A DNA stretch of 41,950 nucleotides. It comes from an uncultured Clostridia bacterium (GTDB lineage: Bacteria > Bacillota > Clostridia > UBA1212 > UBA1255). Below the pieces are notes generated by a model. That model had not been told where the DNA came from, ran no database searches, and saw nothing but the letters and a program-made list of their open reading frames with translations. Location of the stretch: positions 1 to 41,950 of the forward strand of contig CAJFUB010000029.1 in assembly GCA_904420095.1 (NCBI GenBank). Direction: 5' to 3'. This document shows, piece after piece, positions 34,808 through 41,950 of the stretch (the stretch's first letter is position 1; every line of letters begins with the position of its first letter). The position numbers and the translations under genes are program-made.

Positions 34808-34865
34808 ATATGCTCAAACAGAATTTCTCCGAGCATATAGAAATTCTAAGAGCTATGTGTATAAT
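34808..34865 (+). promoter_or_regulatory. Interleaved inverted repeats and -10 box upstream of the DinB-like gene
   Basis: ATATGCTC (34808-34815) is complementary to GAGCATAT (34831-34838). AGAATTTCT (34820-34828) is complementary to AGAAATTCT (34839-34847). The arms are interleaved, so only one hairpin can form at a time. TATAAT lies at 34860-34865 with no good -35, and the right-hand arms cover the place where the -35 should be. This suggests an operator or activator site. Confidence 0.5.
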
Positions 34866-34912
34866 ATTTTATATTGCAGAGTGAGACAAGAAATCTTGTG
34901 GAGAGTAATTAC

Positions 34913-35623
34913 ATGAAGATACGTTGTGTATGGGAACATAATGGAAGTGATAGCCTTTTATATTCCGACAATTATATCGGAGCGTTTACAAGGGGCGCGA
35001 CAAAAGATATTGCGTTAAGCAAGATGGCAGATGAAATCAAATCATATTTGAATTGGAAAAAAGACTTAGCACCCGAAACCTTCGAAATAGAAATTGTTCA
35101 AGAGAAACTGTCCGAGTTGAATATTTGCGATGCCGATTCCGAGGTTCTTTTTGATACAGAAAAAGGTAAGCTTGATCCCATTGAGTATCAAGAATTAAAA
35201 GCCCTTGCATTGCGTTCCGCACAAGATTTTCTGACGTTGTATGAGTCTATCCCGGATAAAGACAGAAGCTGTTTGCCTGCCCGGCAGACATTTTATGGAC
35301 AGATCCCCCGCACCGCCTTTGAAATGTACGAGCACACAAAAAACGTGAATGATTATTATTTCGGTGAAATTGGCATTGACGTGGATAATAATGGAACTAT
35401 TTTAGCTTGTAGAATGCGTGGATTTGAATTGCTGGAAGCATGTCCTGATTTTCTGAATAACAGTGTTTTCGAGGGAAGCCATGGGGAAGAATGGTCTCTT
35501 CGAAAAGTATTGCGGCGTTTTATTTGGCATGATAGAATTCATGCTAAAGCTATGTATAGAATGGCCGTTAAAACATTTGGGTTTGATGTTATTCCCAACA
35601 TATTTAAGTTTAATATTATATAA
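34913..35623 (+). CDS. HicB-like N-terminus fused to DinB-like metal-binding domain
   Basis: 236 residues. ATG 34913 is preferred (GGAGAG upstream) over an in-frame ATG at 34874 lying within 15 nt of the -10 box. Residues about 18-50 (DNYIGAFTRGATKDIALSKM) resemble the small HicB/UPF0150 fold. Residues about 95-225 look like a DinB four-helix bundle, with candidate metal ligands His141 (MYEHTKN), His206 and His210 (IWHDRIH), the H...HxxxH arrangement of the family. DinB-fold proteins include thiol-dependent transferases and stress-induced proteins; no substrate can be named. It is a single gene whose base composition resembles the surrounding AT-rich accessory DNA. Confidence 0.6.
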   Translation: MKIRCVWEHNGSDSLLYSDNYIGAFTRGATKDIALSKMADEIKSYLNWKKDLAPETFEIEIVQEKLSELNICDADSEVLFDTEKGKLDPIEYQELKALALRSAQDFLTLYESIPDKDRSCLPARQTFYGQIPRTAFEMYEHTKNVNDYYFGEIGIDVDNNGTILACRMRGFELLEACPDFLNNSVFEGSHGEEWSLRKVLRRFIWHDRIHAKAMYRMAVKTFGFDVIPNIFKFNII

Positions 35624-35959
35624 GCAGCACCGCCAGCTTAACCGCTCGGCAGGATAACACTTATCCTGCTTTATGAGCAGTTCCCGGCAAGGGCGACACT
35701 GGGTACAAACTACAGGTTTGCGCGAGGGGGATATTTCGCTCTCAAACACCGAGGACTTATTGTCCGCCGAAAAAGCAGTTTAACATTTAGATAAAGAGCT
35801 TCCCCTGTTTCGGGCTCGTAAGGGCAAAAGCAAGGGAAAATACATAAAGCCGGAACAAAAACAAGCTTTTTAAAATAATAGGCGCATGATATAATATAAA
35901 CCATAGTTCAAAGGTATTTACGGAATTTTTTATCCTTTAATTAAAAGAGGTGATCTTGC
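35624..35959. other. Intergenic region with a possible gene fragment
   Basis: One frame, from about 35700 to 35873, reads as plausible coding sequence (GLREGDISLSNTEDLLSAEK, then DKELPLFRARKGKSKGKYIK). It is interrupted by an in-frame TAA, has no start and was not recognised; it may be debris of a mobile element. A TATAAT at 35890-35895 may serve the next gene, although its -35 is poor. Confidence 0.35.
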
Positions 35960-36631
35960 ATGCCGAAGCATAAAAAAGTATTGATTTTTATCAGTGCTCT
36001 GGCCGCCGCCCTGATTGTTGCCATCGTGTGCATCGGACTTTTCTACGGAACCTCCAGAGAGGCGCTGCTCGGGCCGTATTTATACTATGACATTATGCCC
36101 AAAACGATCTATAAAATAAACGGCCAGGTTTATGTGCCTCTGACCGTCGATCCGGAATCCGGCAAAATGGCGGATGATATTCCCTATTATATCGGATCGG
36201 TTTCGGCTGAAGTAAAGGAATTTGACTTCCGCAGCGTGATCGGGCCGGGGAAGGCCGCAGGTAAGATTGAAGACGATTTCCTGGGCACGAAATATTACGA
36301 TTACAATTCTGACGTCTATACCGTACAAGCTTCCGCTGAAGTCCGGGACGATACGGAACTCCTTATGATGGCGCCGGGAATCTATCTTGCCCGGCTCGAA
36401 ACGCTGTATTCCGATCATCTCCGGACGGACTGGGAAGCGTATGCAAGAGAACTGGATATCCTATTTGACACGAAAATCAGGCAGGTCATGGGAGACGCGT
36501 ATTATTTATTAGATACAAATTTTAAAAATTCCCGTTATTATTACGCAGTCGGCAATTCCGATTCCCTGAGCTGGCACAGTTTTCATAAGCATTTATCCTT
36601 TTTCTGCGCGGATTTAAAGCAAATATTATAG
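35960..36631 (+). CDS. Hypothetical membrane-anchored protein
   Basis: 223 residues; ATG behind AGAGGTGAT, an excellent ribosome binding site. One N-terminal helix (about 7-29) follows KHKK, so the rest is probably outside the cell. The ectodomain has no Cys pair or known motif; PYLYYDIMPKTIYKINGQVY and the abundant Tyr/Asp suggest a beta-rich fold. I do not recognise a family. It stands alone, with a minus-strand gene converging on it from the right. Confidence 0.6.
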   Translation: MPKHKKVLIFISALAAALIVAIVCIGLFYGTSREALLGPYLYYDIMPKTIYKINGQVYVPLTVDPESGKMADDIPYYIGSVSAEVKEFDFRSVIGPGKAAGKIEDDFLGTKYYDYNSDVYTVQASAEVRDDTELLMMAPGIYLARLETLYSDHLRTDWEAYARELDILFDTKIRQVMGDAYYLLDTNFKNSRYYYAVGNSDSLSWHSFHKHLSFFCADLKQIL

Positions 36632-36703
36632 AGGGAATGCCCGCTGAAGCCTGATGCGGAAAAAGCCTCGCGTTTCTTTTCCCTTGCCGATTGATCTGCT
36701 GTT

Positions 36704-37141
36704 TTACTCTCTGGCTTTGATTGGGGCATAGTAGTCCATTTGTTCATACCCCATTATTTTTTTGGCATTCGGAGAGGTGATGATATTTCCCAGATCCGGA
36801 CGGGAAGGATCGCGCTCGAATCCGTTCAGCGATAAAAAGGCGTCGACTTCTTTTTTCATGAGCTCCATGTCTGTTTTTTGATCGATGTCGGTAGCAACCG
36901 CATAGAAACCGCCCTGAAAGTCGATGAGCTCAAGCTCCTTCAGCACGCTCATTCCGTCCTCATACAAATATAGCCATTGGTACCCGCTTCCGTCCCAAAA
37001 CAGAAAATCCTTTGGAAAGAGACCGCGTTTCTGCGAAGACATCCATTTTTCAAAAATCGAAAGATTTTCTTCTCCGAACATCCCGCTTCCGGAAGATACC
37101 ATTTTACAGTCCGGCATGTCATAAATTCTTACATTTTGCAT
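36704..37141 (-). CDS. GyrI-like/AraC effector-binding-domain protein
   Basis: 145 residues; ATG 37141 behind GGAGGAG. The sequence (SIFEKWMSSQKRG, GYQWLYLYED, GGFYAVATDID, MKKEVDAFLSLNGFE) resembles the ligand-binding C-terminal domain of Firmicutes AraC-type regulators, present here without a DNA-binding domain. Such free-standing domains bind small molecules or sequester them. It could be the cut-off end of a regulator, but the perfect RBS and clean ATG suggest a real separate gene. It shares the strand with the small Cys-rich gene upstream, about 170 nt away. Confidence 0.6.
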   Translation of the reverse strand: MQNVRIYDMPDCKMVSSGSGMFGEENLSIFEKWMSSQKRGLFPKDFLFWDGSGYQWLYLYEDGMSVLKELELIDFQGGFYAVATDIDQKTDMELMKKEVDAFLSLNGFERDPSRPDLGNIITSPNAKKIMGYEQMDYYAPIKARE

Positions 37142-37312
37142 GGCCGCTCCTCCAAATATAGTTTCTTATATAAATATAAACGATCTGATTCTTTCAGAGT
37201 AAATATATCGTTTGGGCATAAGAAAAATATGTCGAAAACGCAAAGGACTGGTTAATATTTATTCTGAAGCGAAGAATGCAGCTCCAAGCGTAAAACGGCG
37301 CGTCTTTCCGGT

Positions 37313-37498
37313 TTAGGCTTGTTCCGTATTTTCCTGCGCTTTCTCTTGGCGCATGTGCCGATGCCTGCCGCAGCATTTGTGTCCAGCCGGCTTCCCGCAG
37401 CATCCGTTCTTTGGAGATGCTGCAATCCGGCAGAGGCTCAAAAGCTCGCCGGTCTCTGACGGTATTTCGGTCTGTCTGTTTTTTGTTTCTTCCTGCAT
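37313..37498 (-). CDS. Small Cys/His-rich protein
   Basis: 61 residues; ATG 37498 lies 7 nt after GGGAGG, and a near-perfect promoter sits about 60 nt upstream. The C-terminal half has CCGKPAGHKCCGRHRH (Cys33, Cys34, His40, Cys42, Cys43, His46, His48) plus Cys23, a dense cluster of potential metal ligands; the first 20 residues and the tail are charged and probably flexible. No family is recognised. Metal (copper, zinc or iron) binding is the obvious guess from the residues alone. The promoter and RBS both match this frame, which is why it is called despite its size. Confidence 0.6.
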   Translation of the reverse strand: MQEETKNRQTEIPSETGELLSLCRIAASPKNGCCGKPAGHKCCGRHRHMRQEKAQENTEQA

Positions 37499-37558
37499 AC
37501 TGTCGGCCTCCCGTGATCCTTTTCTGTGCCGGTTATATTGAACTAACTCTGCGCAGAA

Positions 37559-37587
37559 ATTATATCTTTTTATTCGGAGGCTGTCAA
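37559..37587 (-). promoter_or_regulatory. Promoter of the small Cys/His-rich gene
   Basis: On the minus strand: TTGACA (37587-37582), 17 nt spacer, TATAAT (37564-37559). Both hexamers are perfect. The -35 overlaps the last codons of the acetyltransferase gene. Confidence 0.8.
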
Positions 37588-38231
37588 CCGCTTCCGCCCT
37601 GCCGATTTAAAACTTCCCAATCTTCCGCAGCGCGGAACCGGCTAAGCGAGGGGTGATCGGTGAGGCGTTTTATAATACGCCATCCGCCGAGGCTCTGCAG
37701 GGCGTTTTGCGGCTCGGGCAGAAAACCGAAATCCAGATAGATTTTGCATGCGAGCCAGGACGTCGTCTGCGTAGGAATTTTTATGCGGGTATACCCCAGC
37801 TCCTTCAGGCGTTCCAGCGTACGGGAAATTAACGGTTTTGAAAGTCCGCGGCCTTGATGGCTGCGTTTTACAGAAACCCAGTGCAGCCAGCCGGTAGCGT
37901 GGTCGTCTCCAGAGTCGATATCGTAAAATGCCGTTGCCGTTGCAGCCTTTTCTCCAATTTCGTTCACGGCGAAAATCATGCGCCCCGGCAGCTCGTGCTC
38001 ACGGCCGAGGTAATACTTATCCCAAGCCGCCAGCCCCTGCTCAAAGCTTACAAATTCTTTCGCACTCTTTTCAATCTCAATCCATGCGTCACGGTCGCCG
38101 TCTTTGTAAAATTCAAAATGGTACCCTTCCGGCAGATCGTAATGCGGGATCCTTTCCGTATTTCGTTCCAAAAGCAGATTGAAATATTGAATCCGGTCGT
38201 CGTGATTATCGAAAACAGGCAGTCCTCCCAT
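37584..38231 (-). CDS. GNAT family N-acetyltransferase
   Basis: 215 residues from ATG 38231, 7 nt after GGGAGGT; the open frame extends far upstream but has no site and overlaps the divergent gene. The GNAT core is visible as TGWLHWVSVKRSHQGRGLSK, where the QGRG loop binds the pyrophosphate of acetyl-CoA, followed by the helix LISRTLERLKELGYTRIKI and the strand-turn CKIYLDFGF. The substrate is unknown. The 3' end overlaps the promoter of the next minus-strand gene. It is divergent from the GH78-like gene, with 184 nt between the two starts. Confidence 0.85.
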   Translation of the reverse strand: MGGLPVFDNHDDRIQYFNLLLERNTERIPHYDLPEGYHFEFYKDGDRDAWIEIEKSAKEFVSFEQGLAAWDKYYLGREHELPGRMIFAVNEIGEKAATATAFYDIDSGDDHATGWLHWVSVKRSHQGRGLSKPLISRTLERLKELGYTRIKIPTQTTSWLACKIYLDFGFLPEPQNALQSLGGWRIIKRLTDHPSLSRFRAAEDWEVLNRQGGSG

Positions 38232-38288
38232 ACAGATACCTCCCTGATCTGTTTGCTTTGCTTTGTTAAGGATAACATACTTTGCCGT

Positions 38289-38317
38289 TTGCATCTCGAG
38301 ATAAAATGTGATATAAT
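38289..38317 (+). promoter_or_regulatory. Promoter of the GH78-like gene
   Basis: TTGCAT (38289-38294), 17 nt spacer, TATAAT (38312-38317). The leader is about 95 nt. Confidence 0.7.
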
Positions 38318-38415
38318 AAAACGAATCTTGAATAGAATATGTATAAATATTAAAACACCGGCAAGGCGTTCCGCCGGACAGGAAAGACAAAATTCTAACC
38401 GTGGGGGTGCTTTTA

Positions 38416-41400
38416 ATGAAGAAAACCGGGACCTGGCTCAGACGCCTGACGGCCTGCTGTCTTGCGGGAGCGGCGTGCGCCGTTTTCCTGTGTGCGGGAT
38501 GCACACGGAAGAATGAGAAGGGAGACGACACGAAAATTATTTTACCGGAAGAGCTCCTTCCGTATAGGAGGATTACAGCGATGATAAAAGAAGACTGGAC
38601 GGCGAACTGGATTTGGACGCAGAGCGGAGAAACAGAGCCCGACACCTGGGTAAGCTTTCGCAAAAGCTTCGAGGTTTCCGATATAAACGAGGCCCGTGAT
38701 GCGGTGGCCTACATTGCGGCGGAATCAAAATACTGGCTGTATATTAATGGAGAAATGGCGGTGCGCGAGGGAGGGCTGAAAAGAGGCCCTACGCCGGAGG
38801 ACGGATATTATGACACCGTTGAGATCGGACAATATCTGAGGGAAGGAGAGAATACGATCGCAGCGCTTGTCTGGTTCTGGCGCGACGGCGCAAGCTACTC
38901 GTCCACAAACAGCGGAAAGGGTGGTTTTTTGTTTGAAGCGGAGCTTGGCGGCGAAAAGCTGATCAGCGACGCGTCCTGGCTTGCAGCAAGAAACACGGCG
39001 TTTCTGCAGGATCCCGGCGCCAGGCAGCCGAACTATAGGCTGCCCGAAGCAAATATTTATTACGACGCGCGGCGGGAGCTTACCGGATGGGAGCAGCCCG
39101 GATATGACGACAGCGGCTGGGAGGCGGCAAAGGAGATGGGAACGGGCGGCTGCGCGCCCTGGAACGCGTTATACGAAAGACCGATCCCGCTCTGGAAGGA
39201 CTTCGGTCTGAAAGATTATAAAAATTCCTCCGAATATGAAAATGATACGCTGACACGGGGCCAGGAGCTTACAATGGAGGTTCCGTACAACGCGCAGCTC
39301 ACGCCGTATCTGGAGGTAGAGAGCGAGGCAGGCAAGGAAATCGTAATTACCACGGAAAATACCGCGCAGGGCTCTGTTTTTGCGACTTATATAACGAAAG
39401 AAGGACGGCAGAGCTTCGAATCCCCCGGGTGGATGAACGGAGAGAGAATTACGTATAGAATTCCAAAAGGAGTAAAAATTATTTCACTGAAATACCGGGA
39501 ATCGGGTTACAACACAGAATTCAGCGGCAGCTTTACCTGCAGCGACGCGTTCCTGAATACATTATGGATGAAATCGCTGCGTACCCTTTACATTACCATG
39601 CGCGATAATTTTATGGATTGCCCCGATCGGGAACGCGCGCAGTGGTGGGGAGACGTGACGAACGAGATGGCGATGAGCATGTATGCGCTCGATACCAATT
39701 CCTATCTTTTGTATCAAAAGGGCGTGGCGACCATGCTGGCCTATACCGATCCGGCCACAAAGGTCCTGCAGACCGTAGTGCCCATCCGCAACGACTATTT
39801 TGAATTGCCGATGCAGCAGCTTGCGGGCGTCTGCGGCTTCTGGACCTATTACATGTATACCGGCGACGCCGAATTTATAAAAGAAGTCTACCCGTATACA
39901 AAGGATTATGTCGGGCTTTGGACTCTTGGCTCCGACGGATTGGTCGTCCACCGCGGCGGCTCCTGGGATTGGGCGGACTGGGGCTCCGACTTTGATATGC
40001 CAACCTTGGAAAACGCATGGTATTATAAAGCACTGCAATGCGTAATCGATATGGCCCGGCTTACGGGAAACGAGGGGGATATTGCGGAGCTGGAGCAAAA
40101 GGCGGAAACGGTATACGCCGCCTATCAGACGTTCTGGACGGAGGAGGGCTACAAATCCGCATCCGTCCGCGTCCCGGACGATCGTTCCAATGCGGTCGCC
40201 GTGCTTGCCGGGCTTGCAGATCCTGATAAATATGAGGGAATCCGCGGGAATCTTACCACGGTAATGCACGCAAGTCCTTATATGGAACGCTATGTGCTTG
40301 ACGCGCTTTGCGAAATGGGGTATATGGAAGACGCGCAGCAGCGCATCAGAACGCGTTATAAAGAGATGGTCGAATACGATTACTCAACGCTCTGGGAGTT
40401 CTGGGACCACGGCGGAACACTGAACCACGCATGGAGCGGCGGCCCGCTGCTTACAATGAGCCAGTATATGGCCGGGATCGAACCGGCAGAGGCGGGGTAT
40501 ACAAAATTTTCCGTAAAACCGATGCTGGGAGATCTGACTTCTCTGGAATGCACGGTTCCGTCCGTCAGGGGGTACATCACGGTCAATATTTCTTCGGAGC
40601 CCGGCAAAGAGTTCTCTCTTTCTCTGAAGGCTCCTGCGAACACCGAAGCAATCGTCGGAATTCCCCGACTCGGCCCGGCCGGTTCGAATCTGCAAATCAA
40701 ATATCATGACGCCGTTATTTATGAGAACGGAGCGGACTGCGTGCCGGAACAGATGTCGGAAACACTTTCCTTTTCCGACAGCGACGATCAGTACCTGTAT
40801 TATGTCTTAAAAAACAGGGATGCGGATGCGGCGCACGCATTTTCCGCTACGCTCGCGGATGCGCAGGGGTGTTCTGCGTATACAGTCCGCCTTGAGGTCG
40901 GCGCAAACGGTGCCGTCTTTTGGAACGGAGAGCGGCTGGAAAGCGGAAGCTATGAAAAAACAGTGCAGAACGGTGAAGAATTTAGGCTGGAGGCCGCGGC
41001 CGGAGACGGCGCGTATTTCTGCGGCTGGAGCGGCGCTGCCGGTACGCGGGAGGCCGTGCTTTTCGTCCGTCCGCAGTGCGATATGACGCTGCGCGCGGAA
41101 TTTTCCGAAAAGCAGAACGTGCTCCGCACCGTCACGTTTTCCGCGGAGGCGGAATGCGACGTCGCAATTCTGACGGACAGCGGCACGGAAATCGCTCTTG
41201 CGCAGGGAACGAACAAAGTTTTCGTAAAAGACGGCGAAACGGTTACCTTTACCGCGCGAGACGGCTTCCTCCACCGCTTTGCTTCTTATCAGGGAGACGT
41301 CTCTTCTTTGGACAATCAAATTACGGTAACGGCCGACCGCGATCTTGAAATCCGGATTGAGACAAAGAAGCTCGATGTCGAAAACGTAGCGCTCGGCGCG

Positions 41401-41862
41401 GCCGTTTTTGCTGAGAATTCGCTGGAAAATAATGATTGGAGCGTTTCCGGCCTGACGGACGGCTCGCTGAAAAAGGGATATACCACCAACGTGCTTCAGC
41501 CTGATTCAGAGGGAAGAATCAGCCCTGTATCCGTAACGCTCGATTTCGGAGAGGAAAAAACGTTCAGCCATATTGCGCTTGCACCGCGGACGGAGGTTTC
41601 TGACGCGAACGGAGGCTCCCCGAACTATCCGACGGAATTTACCGTATCCATCAGCGATGACGGCAGAAATTTTACAGAGGTTGTTAAGATTGAAGATTCG
41701 GAAAATCCCATGGGAGTGACACAGGGATACGAGCTCGGACCGCAGCGCGCTGCTTATGTCAGAATTGATTTTACCGGGACGGGCACGTTTGCCGCGGACG
41801 AGGGCGTAGCCGACCCGTACCGGATTCAGCTGATGGAAATCTACTTATATCATGTGAAATGA
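38416..41862 (+). CDS. Large lipoprotein, GH78-like (alpha-L-rhamnosidase-type) with C-terminal discoidin-like domain
   Basis: 1148 residues. ATG 38416 has GGGGGTG 7 nt upstream; a GTG at 38401 precedes that site. The lipobox AGC puts the lipid on Cys29. Residues about 60-380 are beta-sandwich domains beginning ANWIWTQSGETEPDTWVSFR, the usual GH78 N-terminal style. The (alpha/alpha)6 domain has MDCPDRERAQWWGD near 400, the GH78 signature, and WSGGPLL near 675. After about 740 come beta-rich modules, including one with FCGWSG-x(n)-TLRAEF, like bacterial surface repeats. The last about 140 residues (ENVALGAAVFAENS onward) resemble an F5/8 type C carbohydrate-binding domain. It probably hydrolyses rhamnose-containing or related glycans at the cell surface; true specificity is open. 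Confidence 0.82.
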   Translation: MKKTGTWLRRLTACCLAGAACAVFLCAGCTRKNEKGDDTKIILPEELLPYRRITAMIKEDWTANWIWTQSGETEPDTWVSFRKSFEVSDINEARDAVAYIAAESKYWLYINGEMAVREGGLKRGPTPEDGYYDTVEIGQYLREGENTIAALVWFWRDGASYSSTNSGKGGFLFEAELGGEKLISDASWLAARNTAFLQDPGARQPNYRLPEANIYYDARRELTGWEQPGYDDSGWEAAKEMGTGGCAPWNALYERPIPLWKDFGLKDYKNSSEYENDTLTRGQELTMEVPYNAQLTPYLEVESEAGKEIVITTENTAQGSVFATYITKEGRQSFESPGWMNGERITYRIPKGVKIISLKYRESGYNTEFSGSFTCSDAFLNTLWMKSLRTLYITMRDNFMDCPDRERAQWWGDVTNEMAMSMYALDTNSYLLYQKGVATMLAYTDPATKVLQTVVPIRNDYFELPMQQLAGVCGFWTYYMYTGDAEFIKEVYPYTKDYVGLWTLGSDGLVVHRGGSWDWADWGSDFDMPTLENAWYYKALQCVIDMARLTGNEGDIAELEQKAETVYAAYQTFWTEEGYKSASVRVPDDRSNAVAVLAGLADPDKYEGIRGNLTTVMHASPYMERYVLDALCEMGYMEDAQQRIRTRYKEMVEYDYSTLWEFWDHGGTLNHAWSGGPLLTMSQYMAGIEPAEAGYTKFSVKPMLGDLTSLECTVPSVRGYITVNISSEPGKEFSLSLKAPANTEAIVGIPRLGPAGSNLQIKYHDAVIYENGADCVPEQMSETLSFSDSDDQYLYYVLKNRDADAAHAFSATLADAQGCSAYTVRLEVGANGAVFWNGERLESGSYEKTVQNGEEFRLEAAAGDGAYFCGWSGAAGTREAVLFVRPQCDMTLRAEFSEKQNVLRTVTFSAEAECDVAILTDSGTEIALAQGTNKVFVKDGETVTFTARDGFLHRFASYQGDVSSLDNQITVTADRDLEIRIETKKLDVENVALGAAVFAENSLENNDWSVSGLTDGSLKKGYTTNVLQPDSEGRISPVSVTLDFGEEKTFSHIALAPRTEVSDANGGSPNYPTEFTVSISDDGRNFTEVVKIEDSENPMGVTQGYELGPQRAAYVRIDFTGTGTFAADEGVADPYRIQLMEIYLYHVK

Positions 41863-41865
41863 GAG

Positions 41866-41908
41866 TCTGCAAATAAAAAGTCAATAGGAAAATAAAAAAA
41901 TTTGCAGA
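41866..41908 (+). promoter_or_regulatory. Inverted repeat between the GH78-like gene and the next gene
   Basis: TCTGCAAAT (41866-41874) is perfectly complementary to ATTTGCAGA (41900-41908), with a 25-nt AT-rich loop. No T-run follows, so it is not an ordinary terminator. It could be an RNA stem that protects or separates the two cistrons. Confidence 0.4.
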
Positions 41909-41931
41909 GGCCAGAGGAGGTGAAAAAGAGC

Positions 41932-41950
41932 ATGACAAAAAGACCGCCGC
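41932..41950 (+). CDS. Start of the next gene (cut by the window end)
   Basis: ATG 41932 follows a strong AGGAGGTG site (41915-41922) and encodes MTKRPP before the window ends. Nothing can be said of its function. The short spacing suggests it is in an operon with the GH78-like gene. Confidence 0.5.

Noticed and set aside
34808..34847. H-type RNA pseudoknot from the interleaved repeats
   Set aside because: There would be no nucleotides to cross the 8-bp first stem, so both stems cannot form together; mutually exclusive hairpins or a DNA site fit better.
1..41950. CRISPR array, transposase, integrase or phage genes
   Set aside because: Reading both strands showed no regularly spaced repeats and no DDE, tyrosine or serine recombinase motifs.

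Overview
The window looks like the chromosome of a Bacillota (Clostridia-like, probably gut-associated) bacterium. The evidence is several near-consensus SigA-type promoters (TTGACA, about 17 nt, TATAAT), strong GGAGG ribosome binding sites, TTG and GTG starts, a walJ-rlmH neighbourhood typical of Gram-positives, and proteins ending in LPXTG-like (NPGTGD, PPQTGD) wall-sorting tails. Many genes are secreted or lipid-anchored glycan enzymes, which suggests a commensal that degrades host or plant glycans. No phage, insertion sequence, CRISPR array or replication origin was recognised.

Layout. 1-344: 5' end of a minus-strand nucleotidyltransferase-fold gene with its promoter. 748-7072: a large wall-anchored protein with a phosphodiester glycosidase (NAGPA) domain, then a pair of overlapping ABC half-exporters; this part is more AT-rich and uses ATA isoleucine codons freely. 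7107-8625: a GH20 hexosaminidase with its own promoter. 8622-11094 (minus): a CE2-like esterase lipoprotein, an ArsC/Spx-like protein and a radical SAM protein. 11205-14549: an FAD oxidoreductase and prfC. 14613-15449: a small wall-anchored protein with its own promoter and terminator. 15454-18972: murA, walJ, rlmH and ispE, a tightly packed housekeeping operon. 18985-23430: cls, an unusual sigma-factor-like/transmembrane/DUF5050-like fusion, and a diacylglycerol-kinase-family gene. 23414-26064 (minus): uvrC and a metallophosphoesterase. 26139-27393: a GH99/GH71-like lipoprotein. 27396-28949: an NfeD-like and an SPFH protein. 28951-29164: tRNA-Ser(TGA) with promoter and terminator.

The right third is more accessory. 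29165-30812 holds an AT-rich stretch with a tRNA-like 3' fragment, a broken matrixin-like metalloprotease whose promoter and RBS are intact, and an intact lipoprotein. 30860-34325 is a self-contained GH95 fucosidase plus Gfo/Idh/MocA oxidoreductase unit, followed by what looks like a remnant of a LacI-type regulator. 34808-35623 carries a HicB-like/DinB-like fusion gene preceded by interleaved inverted repeats. 35960-38231 has a hypothetical membrane-anchored protein, an effector-binding-domain protein, a very small Cys/His-rich protein with a near-perfect promoter, and a GNAT acetyltransferase. 38289-41862 is a large GH78-like lipoprotein with a discoidin-like C-terminus, and the next gene starts at 41932.

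The most unusual item is the gene at 20795-22453. It joins an apparent cytoplasmic ECF-sigma-like module to an extracytoplasmic beta-propeller-like domain through one membrane helix, inside a phospholipid-metabolism operon. All functional calls rest on reading motifs by eye; no database search was possible.
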